NCBI RefSeq assembly: GCF_000143985.1
Contig: NC_014364.1
Span: 3,162,001 to 3,226,000 of the forward strand
From: Sediminispirochaeta smaragdinae DSM 11293
GTDB lineage: Bacteria; Spirochaetota; Spirochaetia; DSM-16054; Sediminispirochaetaceae
DNA: 64,000 nucleotides
Direction: 5' to 3'
This document shows positions 26,754 to 34,248 of the stretch, one piece after another. A program made the position numbers and the translations under genes. Below the pieces are notes generated by a model. It was not told the DNA's origin, did no database searches, and was given only the letters and a program-made list of their open reading frames with translations. Numbering within the stretch: the stretch's first letter is position 1; every line of letters starts with the position of its first letter.

Positions 26754-27482
26754 ATGAATAAGAGACAGACCAAAAGCCCCCCCCTCTACCTGAAAATTCG
26801 CGAGTATCTTCTAAAAGCGATTCAAAACATGCAAGCCGGCAATAATCGACTTGAAACGGAAGAAGCGTTGTCCGAAAAATTGGGAACCAGCCGGGCAACC
26901 GTCAGGGAGGCTATGGCCTCGCTAATTCGTGAGGGATACATTACCCGCTGGCAGGGAAAAGGAAACTTCGGCCACCCTGCGGTAACGAAACTGCCGATGA
27001 GGATCGACATCAACAGCGACTTTCTCAAGCTTATCGCCGATTCGGGGGAGAAGCCGCAACTGCTCAAGCGCAATTTGCGCAACCAGAGGGCCTCACAGCG
27101 AATGCTCAGGAGAATGCCCGAGGTAGATGACATGGAAGTAACGGCATTCGATTGGATCTATCTTGACAGCAGAGGTCCTGTCATCATCTGTGATGTCGAA
27201 TTGCCACATGCATATCTACGAACGCCACCGAGCCTTGAGGGAAACGAGCAAAAACTTTCGGCATTTTTGGAACGGCATTGCCGCGTTCACATCACATACA
27301 CCACAACATGGCTTTCCAGTACCGTCGATGAAGCAGTAGCCGATCGATTCGGGATAGAGCAAAACCGCTCAATGGTGGTCTGGGAGGAAATCTTCTACGA
27401 CCTTTCCGATCATCGTATATGCTTCAATACGATCTATTTTCATCCCGATCGAATCGATCTTTCGATGCTCCTGACCATTTGA
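26754..27482 (+). CDS. GntR-family regulator, UTRA type
   Basis: A 242-residue regulator starting at ATG 26754, chosen because AAAGGAG stands 9 nt upstream; the frame opens a little earlier. The winged helix includes TEEALSEKLGTSRATVREAM (about 35-54), and the C-terminal 150 residues form a UTRA domain ending FNTIYFHPDRIDLSMLL, a common UTRA C-terminus. It diverges from another UTRA regulator and its 3' end overlaps, tail to tail by about 59 bp, the oxidase subunit gene on the other strand. That position and the palindromic operator before the oxidase operon make it a good candidate regulator of that operon. Confidence 0.85.
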   Translation: MNKRQTKSPPLYLKIREYLLKAIQNMQAGNNRLETEEALSEKLGTSRATVREAMASLIREGYITRWQGKGNFGHPAVTKLPMRIDINSDFLKLIADSGEKPQLLKRNLRNQRASQRMLRRMPEVDDMEVTAFDWIYLDSRGPVIICDVELPHAYLRTPPSLEGNEQKLSAFLERHCRVHITYTTTWLSSTVDEAVADRFGIEQNRSMVVWEEIFYDLSDHRICFNTIYFHPDRIDLSMLLTI

Positions 27483-28968
27483 CCCGTCCCCGATTGAAAC
27501 AGGAAATATCACACCATGTCCTTCCCCGGACGATGAGATCGGTAAGAATCTGACCGACAGCGGAGGAAATGACAACGGAGCTCTTAAAACCGGCGGCGAG
27601 AAAAAGCCCCTCGATCTCCGTCGCTCCAAGAAAGGGCTCAAAGCCGGGGGCCGAGGGGCTACAGGTTGCCCAGCTGCGAAGAACAGTAAGTCGCTTCAAA
27701 GCCGGATACAGCTCCTCAAGCATACGCGGAATACGAACACAATGGGCCGCACTGGTAAGAAGAAGGGCATCTTCGGGATTACTCGGTCCCGGCTCACTTG
27801 TTTCTCCAATCAATACATTTCCCGATGCCGTTTGCCCGGCCGTGAAGCTTGCCGCAGCCCCTGTAGAATCGTGAGCGGTGGCAAAAAACGAAGCAGAGGA
27901 GATGAAGTTCATAATGTGCGGCTGAACGGGTTCGGAAACAAAGGCTTCACCAATCACATACTCTATCGGAACCTCTAAGCCACAGGTTGAACAAAGCGTT
28001 CCCGTATGGGCACCTGCGGCAACGACAACAACGTTGCTTCGGATGCATTCGCCATTTGCCAGCACAATCCCTTTACAAGAGGCATCGGAGACAAGGATCT
28101 CTCTCACAATCGTATTCTCACGGATGGTAAGTCCCGCCTCTTTTCCCTTTTTTACCATGGCGAAAAGATAGCGGAAGGGATTAATCTGCGCCTGGAGATG
28201 CCAGCTTGCCCCCTTGATGCTCTTTACATTCATATAGGGTTCAAGTGAAGTGATATCCCTGGGAGAAATACAGCGCACATCGAGACCGAGCGCATGCTTT
28301 TCCCGATACAAGGCCTCAAGCGCCGCCATCTGCTCATCGGTTTGGGCAAAAATCAGGGACCCGACCTTCCGGTACTCCAGATCTGCGGACAATTCGTTTT
28401 CCATTTGGCCCATGCGTTCAAAACCACGTCTGTTGAGCTCAAAACTTATGCCGGTATTGGAGTCCTGCAGCTGCACAAAGCCGAAATTCGCACCTGAAGA
28501 ACCTGATCCGATCTCTCTTCGTTCAAGCAGGATTGTCTTAACCCCTGCTTCTGCAAGCTGCCGTGCAATGGAGAGTCCATGGTAGCCTCCGCCGATGACG
28601 ATTACATCATACGATTCCTTTGTATCAATCGGGAGGGAGGAGGTGCAGGTTTTACGCTGAGGGAACACCATCGTTTCCGCTTTTTCCAAAGGCTCTTCCC
28701 TTATCGAAGAGAAAGCCGATATTTCGGTCGGAACAATGGGGAACCGGGCTCTATCGGGTCGCAGTTCGGCTCGGTTATTCCCTGTCCGTTGTGCGATCAG
28801 CTGCGCTATTGCACGAGCACAACCTCTTCCCTGACAGGGGCCCATGCCGGCACGTGTATAGCGTTTCACCGCAGAAATCGTGCTGCAGCCTGCATCGATG
28901 GCCTCAAGTACCTCTGTAAGGGTGATTTCCTCACAACGACAGATAATGGTATCGAGGCCTTTATTCAT
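27424..28968 (-). CDS. FAD-dependent oxidoreductase with N-terminal BFD-type [2Fe-2S] domain
   Basis: A 514-residue protein; the ATG at 28968 has GGAGG at 7 nt, and an ATG one codon earlier is also possible. The N-terminus (residues 5-65) is a BFD-like [2Fe-2S] domain with IICRCEEIT and GPCQGRGCA giving four cysteines. After a linker of about 65 residues comes a D-amino-acid-oxidase-type flavoprotein with YDVIVIGGGYHGLSIARQLA (dinucleotide fold). This corresponds to the catalytic subunit of three-subunit opine, sarcosine-like, hydroxyproline or glycine oxidases/dehydrogenases (HcnC/OoxB type). In most such complexes the BFD-type domain sits in the other large subunit, so the fusion here is unusual. 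Its start overlaps the end of the second subunit gene. Confidence 0.82.
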   Translation of the reverse strand: MNKGLDTIICRCEEITLTEVLEAIDAGCSTISAVKRYTRAGMGPCQGRGCARAIAQLIAQRTGNNRAELRPDRARFPIVPTEISAFSSIREEPLEKAETMVFPQRKTCTSSLPIDTKESYDVIVIGGGYHGLSIARQLAEAGVKTILLERREIGSGSSGANFGFVQLQDSNTGISFELNRRGFERMGQMENELSADLEYRKVGSLIFAQTDEQMAALEALYREKHALGLDVRCISPRDITSLEPYMNVKSIKGASWHLQAQINPFRYLFAMVKKGKEAGLTIRENTIVREILVSDASCKGIVLANGECIRSNVVVVAAGAHTGTLCSTCGLEVPIEYVIGEAFVSEPVQPHIMNFISSASFFATAHDSTGAAASFTAGQTASGNVLIGETSEPGPSNPEDALLLTSAAHCVRIPRMLEELYPALKRLTVLRSWATCSPSAPGFEPFLGATEIEGLFLAAGFKSSVVISSAVGQILTDLIVRGRTWCDISCFNRGRVKWSGASKDRFDRDENRSY

Positions 28969-30448
28969 CATCACACCTCCTGAAGCTGCGAACACGATCG
29001 ACAAGTGAGGGATCCATGGAAAGGGTGACCAGCATGGTCTTGTCCCCGACATCTCTGCGGCAGGCGGTAATTTCTCCCGTACCAAGGGCTTCGCCGCTAG
29101 GTCCGCAGAGTATAACCTTCTGTCCTACAGAAGGGACAGGAAGATATTCCCACGCAAGCGTAAGGCTCCCACGTCTGTCGACCATGAAAACGGCTTGGCC
29201 CGGGCAAACGGAAAGGCAACGCATGCATCCGGTGCAGCGACTATAATCCACAACAGGGAGAGAGGTAATCGTTTCCACTGTGATGGCCCCTGCAGGGCAG
29301 GCATCGGCGCATGGATTACAGGCAATGTTTTCCGCACATTCGAATACGGGGTAACGTAGGAGCCCAAGGGAGGTGGCAGCAGCCGAACAGTTTTGTTTTT
29401 CCTTTCCAGAAGAGGCTTTTCTATTGCGAAAGGCCTTGAGTCTGCTTCTTATCTCATCTCGCGCTTTTTCGTCTCCGCAATGAGCCCCTCCAATATCAAA
29501 GGCCATGGAAAGAGCGGCAAGCCTTCCCTCCTCGATCGCCGTAGCAGCCTCTTCCACCCCCGCCGAGTCACCGGCGACAAATACGTGTGAAACGGAGCTA
29601 CGCATAGTATCATCATGACGGGGGAAATGGCCCCCCAGGCGGGGCTCATAGGTCAATTCACAGCCGAACATGGATGCTAATTCGGTCCGAGGACTCAAGC
29701 CTGTCGCAAGAAGTACTGCATCGGCGTCAATAGAAAGGTGCTCCCCTGTGGACCTGATACCTATGTTCACCCGCTGAACAGATTTCAAGCCAATAGCTTC
29801 CTGAATCTGAGCACCGAGAATGAAAGGAACACCGGCTCGCTGGAGTTTTGCCGCATGAACGGCATATCCGCCGATCCGATCGGCGGTATCGACGATAGCA
29901 GCTATACAGGCGCCTGCCTGCATAAGCTGGTACGAGACAATCAGACCGACATTGCCGCTTCCCACCATAAGTACGTGGCGGCCGGGAAGCAGGTGGTGCA
30001 GGTTGCAGAGGGTCTGAGCGGCCCCGGCAGTCATCACACCCGGAAGCGTCCAGCCGGGAAAAGGCAGACCATGCTCTTTCCCTCCCACGGCAAGAAGGAT
30101 CCGCTTTGCACGAAGGGCCGATGCCGCTCCCCGAAGGCTAAGGGCTACCCTTCCGTCACGAAGAAGCCCCAAGACCCTGCATTCGGGAACCATCAGGCAG
30201 CCAGCTTCCGAGGCCTCACGAGATAGCATATCGGCAATACAAAAGCCCCGAACCCCGGCATAATGGAAAGAGGAACCAAAAAATTTATGAATTTGTCTGA
30301 TAAGCTGCCCACCAAAACCCGGATTCTCATCAACCAGTACCACATGAAGGCCCCGCCCGGCAGCTTCGATTGCAGCGGCAAGGCCGGCAGGGCCGCCTCC
30401 TACAATCAGAATATCACATTGCTCAGGAAGCTTATGATCTACCGTCAT
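28961..30448 (-). CDS. FAD/NAD(P)-binding oxidoreductase subunit with C-terminal two-[4Fe-4S] ferredoxin domain
   Basis: A 495-residue flavoprotein of the HcnB/OoxA group. An FAD-binding fold (CDILIVGGGPAGLAAAIEAA) and a second dinucleotide fold (LMVGSGNVGLIVSYQLMQAG, about residue 164) are followed by a cysteine-rich tail (about 365-430): CNPCADACPAGAI and CTGCMRCLSVCPGQAV, which look like two [4Fe-4S] sites. Typical relatives carry a BFD [2Fe-2S] domain there instead. I infer that the unit passes electrons from the amine-oxidising subunit through this subunit to a low-potential carrier, as suits an anaerobe. It overlaps both neighbours, so all three subunits are made together. The substrate is unknown. 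Confidence 0.82.
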   Translation of the reverse strand: MTVDHKLPEQCDILIVGGGPAGLAAAIEAAGRGLHVVLVDENPGFGGQLIRQIHKFFGSSFHYAGVRGFCIADMLSREASEAGCLMVPECRVLGLLRDGRVALSLRGAASALRAKRILLAVGGKEHGLPFPGWTLPGVMTAGAAQTLCNLHHLLPGRHVLMVGSGNVGLIVSYQLMQAGACIAAIVDTADRIGGYAVHAAKLQRAGVPFILGAQIQEAIGLKSVQRVNIGIRSTGEHLSIDADAVLLATGLSPRTELASMFGCELTYEPRLGGHFPRHDDTMRSSVSHVFVAGDSAGVEEAATAIEEGRLAALSMAFDIGGAHCGDEKARDEIRSRLKAFRNRKASSGKEKQNCSAAATSLGLLRYPVFECAENIACNPCADACPAGAITVETITSLPVVDYSRCTGCMRCLSVCPGQAVFMVDRRGSLTLAWEYLPVPSVGQKVILCGPSGEALGTGEITACRRDVGDKTMLVTLSMDPSLVDRVRSFRRCDDE

Positions 30449-30758
30449 TCATAACCTCACCAAGCCCCTTTTGCCTTGAAACATGCATACCTTCCCGAAC
30501 CGGTGTAACGCAGGTCCTGACATTGGGAACACCATCGACAAGCATCGAACACTCCTGGCACTGACCAATGCCACAGAAGATTCCCCGAGGCTGAGAAAAA
30601 CGGCGGCTATAGCGTACATCAAGGATCCCGGCCGCAGCAAGAGCAACCGCAATCGGCTCGCCATCGAAGGCATTCAGGGGAATGCCTTCGAAAAAAAAGG
30701 TTATCGGTTTCCGGTCTTCCTTCACGTCGAGTATCGGGTGGGAAAAGAATCGTTCCAT
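30432..30758 (-). CDS. Small [2Fe-2S] subunit of a three-subunit oxidase (HcnA/OoxC-like)
   Basis: A 108-residue plant-type [2Fe-2S] ferredoxin-like protein. FCGIGQCQECSMLVDGVPN followed by a further cysteine (RTC) gives the CX4CX2C...C cluster motif. It matches the small subunit of hydrogen cyanide synthase, opine oxidase and hydroxyproline dehydrogenase complexes. It is the first gene of the operon and its end overlaps the start of the next subunit gene by 17 bp. A perfect 16-bp palindrome lies about 37 bp upstream of its ATG. Confidence 0.85.
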   Translation of the reverse strand: MERFFSHPILDVKEDRKPITFFFEGIPLNAFDGEPIAVALAAAGILDVRYSRRFSQPRGIFCGIGQCQECSMLVDGVPNVRTCVTPVREGMHVSRQKGLGEVMNDGRS

Positions 30759-30794
30759 ATGTGCAGTATATAAGCGGTATCATGGCAAGTCAAT

Positions 30795-30810
30795 ATTTGT
30801 ACGTACAAAT
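30795..30810. promoter_or_regulatory. Perfect 16-bp palindrome upstream of the oxidase operon
   Basis: ATTTGTACGTACAAAT is its own reverse complement across 16 bp. Its TTGTAC-GTACAA core resembles operators of HutC-like UTRA regulators, two of which are encoded 3-5 kb away. It sits where it could cover the promoter of the three-subunit oxidase operon, between that operon and the end of the mscS-like gene. Confidence 0.6.
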
Positions 30811-30819
30811 CAATACAGA

Positions 30820-31650
30820 CTAAAGAACAGTCTCTCTCCCCTCTGTTTCGGGATACCACACCTTGACCTGCATAACGGGAATCTCAATATCGTGTTCTGC
30901 AAATGCTTGACGGATAGAAAGAAAGACACTGTTCTTGACCGCGACATAGCTGCTTTTTTCAAACCAAATTGCAAAAAGAAACTCAATGCCTGAAGAGCTA
31001 AACTCCTTACAGAGGAAAAAGGGCTCGGGTTCACGAAGGCAAAGGGGATTCTTTTCGGCTATATCAAGAAGAAGATCGCGAGCGAGTTCTATATCGGCAG
31101 AATAGGCAACCCTGAGGTTGAAATCCATTCGCCGTATTGGAAACCTGGTGATGTTGGTTATCTCAGTGGAAATAATCTGATCGTTCGGGATACGGATGAA
31201 GGTGTTGTCGAAGGTTCTGAGCTTCACCGAAAGAAGATCCAGGGAATGAACCACACCGACAAAGGAGCCTATTTTGACGGCATCCCCTACCTCGAAGGTT
31301 CTATCGGAGACTAAAAAGAGGCCGCTTATGACATTTCCAAGGCTTTTCTGACTGGCGATACCAAGGGCAACACCAAGAACGCCGGCCGCCCCGAGAAGTG
31401 CCGAGAGGTTTACCCCAAAACTGTCTAGCACAACAATAAGGATGACAGCCACACCGGTGTAGATAATCATCTTGTGTATAAGAACCTTCGATTGCTCCGA
31501 AGCATTTTTCGTCAGGGTCCGGCGAACGATGACTGCGCTCATACGGACCAACAGGTAAAAGGCAAGGGCAAAAAGGAAGATCCGAAGCACATGCATCACC
31601 TTATCGGCGGTAAAATATGCAAGAAACTGATCAAAGTCGATACCGGTCAT
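30820..31650 (-). CDS. MscS-family mechanosensitive ion channel
   Basis: A 276-residue membrane protein with three transmembrane helices. The pore helix with the Gly/Ala pattern AAGVLGVALGIASQKSLGN (about 88-106) and the following SGLFLVSDRTFEVGDAVKIG beta-domain start are typical of MscS. It is the short form with no extra N-terminal domain. The channel releases solutes during osmotic downshock. Its ATG lies 1 nt after the stop of the upstream DUF432-like gene, so the two are coupled and may function together. Confidence 0.92.
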   Translation of the reverse strand: MTGIDFDQFLAYFTADKVMHVLRIFLFALAFYLLVRMSAVIVRRTLTKNASEQSKVLIHKMIIYTGVAVILIVVLDSFGVNLSALLGAAGVLGVALGIASQKSLGNVISGLFLVSDRTFEVGDAVKIGSFVGVVHSLDLLSVKLRTFDNTFIRIPNDQIISTEITNITRFPIRRMDFNLRVAYSADIELARDLLLDIAEKNPLCLREPEPFFLCKEFSSSGIEFLFAIWFEKSSYVAVKNSVFLSIRQAFAEHDIEIPVMQVKVWYPETEGRETVL

Positions 31651-31651
31651 A

Positions 31652-32470
31652 TCATATCTCCGTGAGAGATTTCAAAAAGGAGAAACTACGCTTAATGATA
31701 CTCGTTTCGGGTTCGATACGCGGGGGCGTCACCTTTTCCTTTACAAGACCGTGTTCTGCATCACTTTTTGGGCCCCGCTTTGCAAAACGGACCTGACTAA
31801 CCTGATCCGGCCCGGAAAAGATGACAAACACCTCATTCGTAAAAAATCGATCATGTTCGCGGTAGAGAGATAGATGCTCAACGTGGATACAGATCCGGGA
31901 GAAATCAAGCATTGTCTGTGATGTATTGCGAAGATACAAACGAACCTCGGCTTCAAAGGGGTCGATACGCTCCCCATCCTCTTCCCTCCCGATGGTATGA
32001 AGATCGGCCGACAAACCATAGCAAAGTTCGCCGGTTGCCATGTCGCCGAACCAGGTTGAGGTGAGTGTCTTACAGGGGAATTCGGTAAGCAGCACCCTTG
32101 TAGCCCCTGTTCCGGTATAAAGAGCGGCCCACATTGGAACCGAAAAAAAGAACTCCCCCTTTCGCCCCGGAGGCAATTCTCTTCCGACAACAGGGATGAC
32201 GACGATAGGCCGGTCCGGCAAGCAAGGGCTAAGCTCTATTTGCTGCTCCTTACCGACGATAAAACGGTGCCATATCGCCACTTCCACATCGAAACCTGCC
32301 GAGAGCAGGGTGAAACCCCATGGCAAAACCTCAGATTCATCTTCTACAGGCGATATCCCCAACAACAACTCGTCCCCCTCTTTTACAAAACAAAGCACCT
32401 TTTCGGAACAGTGCCAATAAAGGGGACGACCATCAATAAGTTTCCGATGAGCCCACAGTGTGTTTTCCAT
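31652..32470 (-). CDS. DUF432-like protein paired with MscS
   Basis: A 272-residue soluble protein (from ATG 32470; an in-frame ATG ten codons upstream is possible). It is beta-rich with no signal peptide, membrane helix or catalytic motif that I can see. I relate it to the DUF432 family because of its length, its start with short WxxR and PW-containing strands, and its tight pairing with an mscS-like gene, an arrangement known for that family. Function is unknown; a cytoplasmic partner or regulator of the channel is an inference from coupling. Confidence 0.6.
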   Translation of the reverse strand: MENTLWAHRKLIDGRPLYWHCSEKVLCFVKEGDELLLGISPVEDESEVLPWGFTLLSAGFDVEVAIWHRFIVGKEQQIELSPCLPDRPIVVIPVVGRELPPGRKGEFFFSVPMWAALYTGTGATRVLLTEFPCKTLTSTWFGDMATGELCYGLSADLHTIGREEDGERIDPFEAEVRLYLRNTSQTMLDFSRICIHVEHLSLYREHDRFFTNEVFVIFSGPDQVSQVRFAKRGPKSDAEHGLVKEKVTPPRIEPETSIIKRSFSFLKSLTEI

Positions 32471-32526
32471 ACTCTTTACTTCTACAAGGAAGCATCGCAA
32501 TAGTCAACGGAAAAAGAAGGGGGTGT

Positions 32527-32592
32527 GGCGAAGATCACCCTTCGGCACTTTGCCGAAGGGAAGCTTCGCCCAGGGGGAAGGCTTTCCCCCCC
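32527..32592 (-). terminator. Cluster of nested hairpins upstream of the DUF432-like gene
   Basis: An outer stem GGCGAAG/CTTCGCC (32527-32533 with 32564-32570) encloses a perfect 9-bp hairpin CCCTTCGGC/GCCGAAGGG (32538-32546 with 32552-32560). Next to it GGGGGAA/TTCCCCC (32573-32579 with 32584-32590) forms another stem. On the minus strand the outer stem is followed by ACACCCCCTTCTTTTTCC, a T-rich tail, so it probably terminates transcription arriving from the thioredoxin gene. Confidence 0.6.
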
Positions 32593-32605
32593 AAAGAAAA
32601 TTACG

Positions 32606-32754
32606 TACTGTCCGGAATCCTGGTGGTTTCATGCCGTTTTTCCTGGAAAAATCCTTCGGCCTCCAGGATTACTTGATTTTATGGATCTATACTCTTGTAA
32701 TTAGCGGCAAGAAAAATAATTGAGAGGCTTTGACCACCAGGATTCCGAACACTA
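32606..32754. mobile_element. MITE-like element A (149 bp) with 22-bp terminal inverted repeats
   Basis: The left end (32606-32627) starts TACTGTCC and ends TGGTGGT; the right end (32733-32754) read in reverse starts TAGTGTTC and ends TGGTGGT. They agree at 20 of 22 positions. The interior has no gene and is recognisably similar to element B at 52261 (shared AAAATCCTT, CTTGATTT and AAGAAAAA...AATTG in the same order). TA at both tips suggests a TA target, as with IS630/Tc1-type elements. It lies between thioredoxin and the DUF432-like gene. Confidence 0.7.
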
Positions 32755-32762
32755 TAAAAAAA

Positions 32763-33074
32763 TTAAAGATGCTTGAGAATTTCCGCTTTGAGGCTTTCAT
32801 ACGGATAGGCACCGGAAAGACGCATGACGGGCTGAGCGCCAGAAAAGAGCATAATGGTAGGGACCGAAGATATCTGCCATTGAGTGGCAAGCGCGGGTTT
32901 TTTATCGATATTGATTTTGACGGTAAGTACACGCCCCTTCAGTTCTCCGGCGATTTGGGCGACGACGGGACTGACCATCTTACAGGGACCGCACCAATCG
33001 GCATAAAAATCCACTAAGACGGGGATGTCGGAGCTTCGGATGAGCTCTGAAAACGATTTTGGTCTTTCATTCAT
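32763..33074 (-). CDS. Thioredoxin
   Basis: A 103-residue thioredoxin starting at ATG 33074 (CAGGAGAAAC upstream). The active site is DFYADWCGPCKMV with the redox pair Cys31/Cys34 approximately, and the cis-proline region is SVPTIMLF. Length and sequence are those of a plain cytoplasmic thioredoxin without signal peptide. It stands between the end of the inositol operon and MITE-like element A, which begins 9 bp after its stop codon. No thioredoxin reductase is nearby. Confidence 0.93.
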   Translation of the reverse strand: MNERPKSFSELIRSSDIPVLVDFYADWCGPCKMVSPVVAQIAGELKGRVLTVKINIDKKPALATQWQISSVPTIMLFSGAQPVMRLSGAYPYESLKAEILKHL

Positions 33075-33135
33075 GAGGTTTCTCCTGAAGGAAAATATCG
33101 TAATCTTTTTCCTGCAGGTCAAGGAGAACAAGGGC

Positions 33136-33157
33136 TGGCGTTACGAATAGGAGGAAA
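33136..33157 (+). repeat. Possible decayed copy of the dispersed 22-bp repeat
   Basis: TGGCGTTACGAATAGGAGG shares GTTACGAATA with the copy at 49390 but has lost the rest. It lies between thioredoxin and the inositol operon terminator. Could be chance. Confidence 0.25.
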
Positions 33158-33188
33158 GGCCGCACCGGTACGCACCGTACCGATGCGG
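33150..33188 (-). terminator. Terminator hairpin of the inositol operon
   Basis: CCGCACCGGTACG (33160-33172) pairs with CGTACCGATGCGG (33176-33188), 12 of 13 positions, with a tight CAC loop. It starts 36 nt past the iolG stop. On the minus strand the tail is CCTTTCCTCC, only moderately T-rich. Confidence 0.6.
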
Positions 33189-33223
33189 AACATGAACATT
33201 ACACGCCGAAAGGATATTGCTCC

Positions 33224-34234
33224 TTACCGTACCTTCTCGGGTTTACCGGTTTCAAGGGAGCGCTTTGCAGCGAGAGCGATACGAATAGGCATCAAGGCAT
33301 CTTCAGGTCCTAAGGGAGTGGGTTTGTCTTCCACCACCGCCTTAATGAATTCACCGATCTCATTGCGATAGGCGTCGATATAGCGTTCGAGAAAAAAGAA
33401 GTGGGGCTTCTCTCCGACGACTCCGTTGCTGCCGCTTACCGAAAGGGTGGAGGGGCTGTCGTTACCCACGGATGCCGCACCCCCGCTACCGAAGACCTCG
33501 GCACGCTGGTCGTAACCGTAAACGGCCTTACGGGAGTTGTCGATAACCGCCAGTGCCCCGTTTGCCAGTTTCATGGTGACGATAGCGGTATCGATATCTC
33601 CGGCCTTACCGATAGCAGGGTCGACAAGGACAGCGCCGGCGGCGAAGACCTCTTCGACTTCGCTTCCGCTGAGAAAGCGTACCATATCGAAATCATGAAT
33701 CATCATATCAAGAAAAAGTCCACCGGAAACCTTCACGTAGTCAAGGCTGGGGGGTTCGGGGTCGCGGCTGGAGATTCTGACCATATGGACATCTCCGACC
33801 TTACCGTCTACGACGGCCTGATGAAGGGAACGGAAGTTGTGGTCGAAACGGCGGTTGAAACCTATCTGAAACTTGACGCCGCACTCTTTGACCACCTTTA
33901 GGGCCTCTTCGATCCTTCCGAGGTCATGGTCCAGGGGCTTTTCACAAAAAATGTGTTTTCCGGCCCTGGCCGCTTCCATGGTATAGCGGGAATGGGTATC
34001 TGTGGAAGAACAGATGAGAACGGCATCGATTTCATCATCACCGATGATCTTATCCACATCCTTGTAGCACGCTTCAACACCTCGATCGAGGGCCCATTGA
34101 CGGGTTTCATCGTTCAGATAGGGATCTGCAACCGCTTTGATCCGGACATCGGTAAAGCCGGTGGTAATACTTTCGATATGGACCTTGCCGATACGGCCGG
34201 CACCGATGATTCCTAAGTTCAATTTTGCTTTCAT
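33224..34234 (-). CDS. iolG: Inositol 2-dehydrogenase (Gfo/Idh/MocA family)
   Basis: A 336-residue NAD-dependent dehydrogenase. The Rossmann start LNLGIIGAGRIGKVHIES, the EKP motif in HIFCEKPLDHD (about residue 95) and the later HDFDMVRFL (about 175) with its catalytic Asp/His are those of the family, and the closest pattern is IolG, which oxidises myo-inositol to 2-keto-myo-inositol. It is the last gene of the operon iolX-lacI-iolB-iolD-iolE-iolG, 14 bp after iolE. Family specificity is loose, so another inositol isomer or a related polyol is possible, but the neighbours make inositol by far the best reading. Confidence 0.88.
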   Translation of the reverse strand: MKAKLNLGIIGAGRIGKVHIESITTGFTDVRIKAVADPYLNDETRQWALDRGVEACYKDVDKIIGDDEIDAVLICSSTDTHSRYTMEAARAGKHIFCEKPLDHDLGRIEEALKVVKECGVKFQIGFNRRFDHNFRSLHQAVVDGKVGDVHMVRISSRDPEPPSLDYVKVSGGLFLDMMIHDFDMVRFLSGSEVEEVFAAGAVLVDPAIGKAGDIDTAIVTMKLANGALAVIDNSRKAVYGYDQRAEVFGSGGAASVGNDSPSTLSVSGSNGVVGEKPHFFFLERYIDAYRNEIGEFIKAVVEDKPTPLGPEDALMPIRIALAAKRSLETGKPEKVR

Positions 34235-34248
34235 ATACTACTCCTGCT

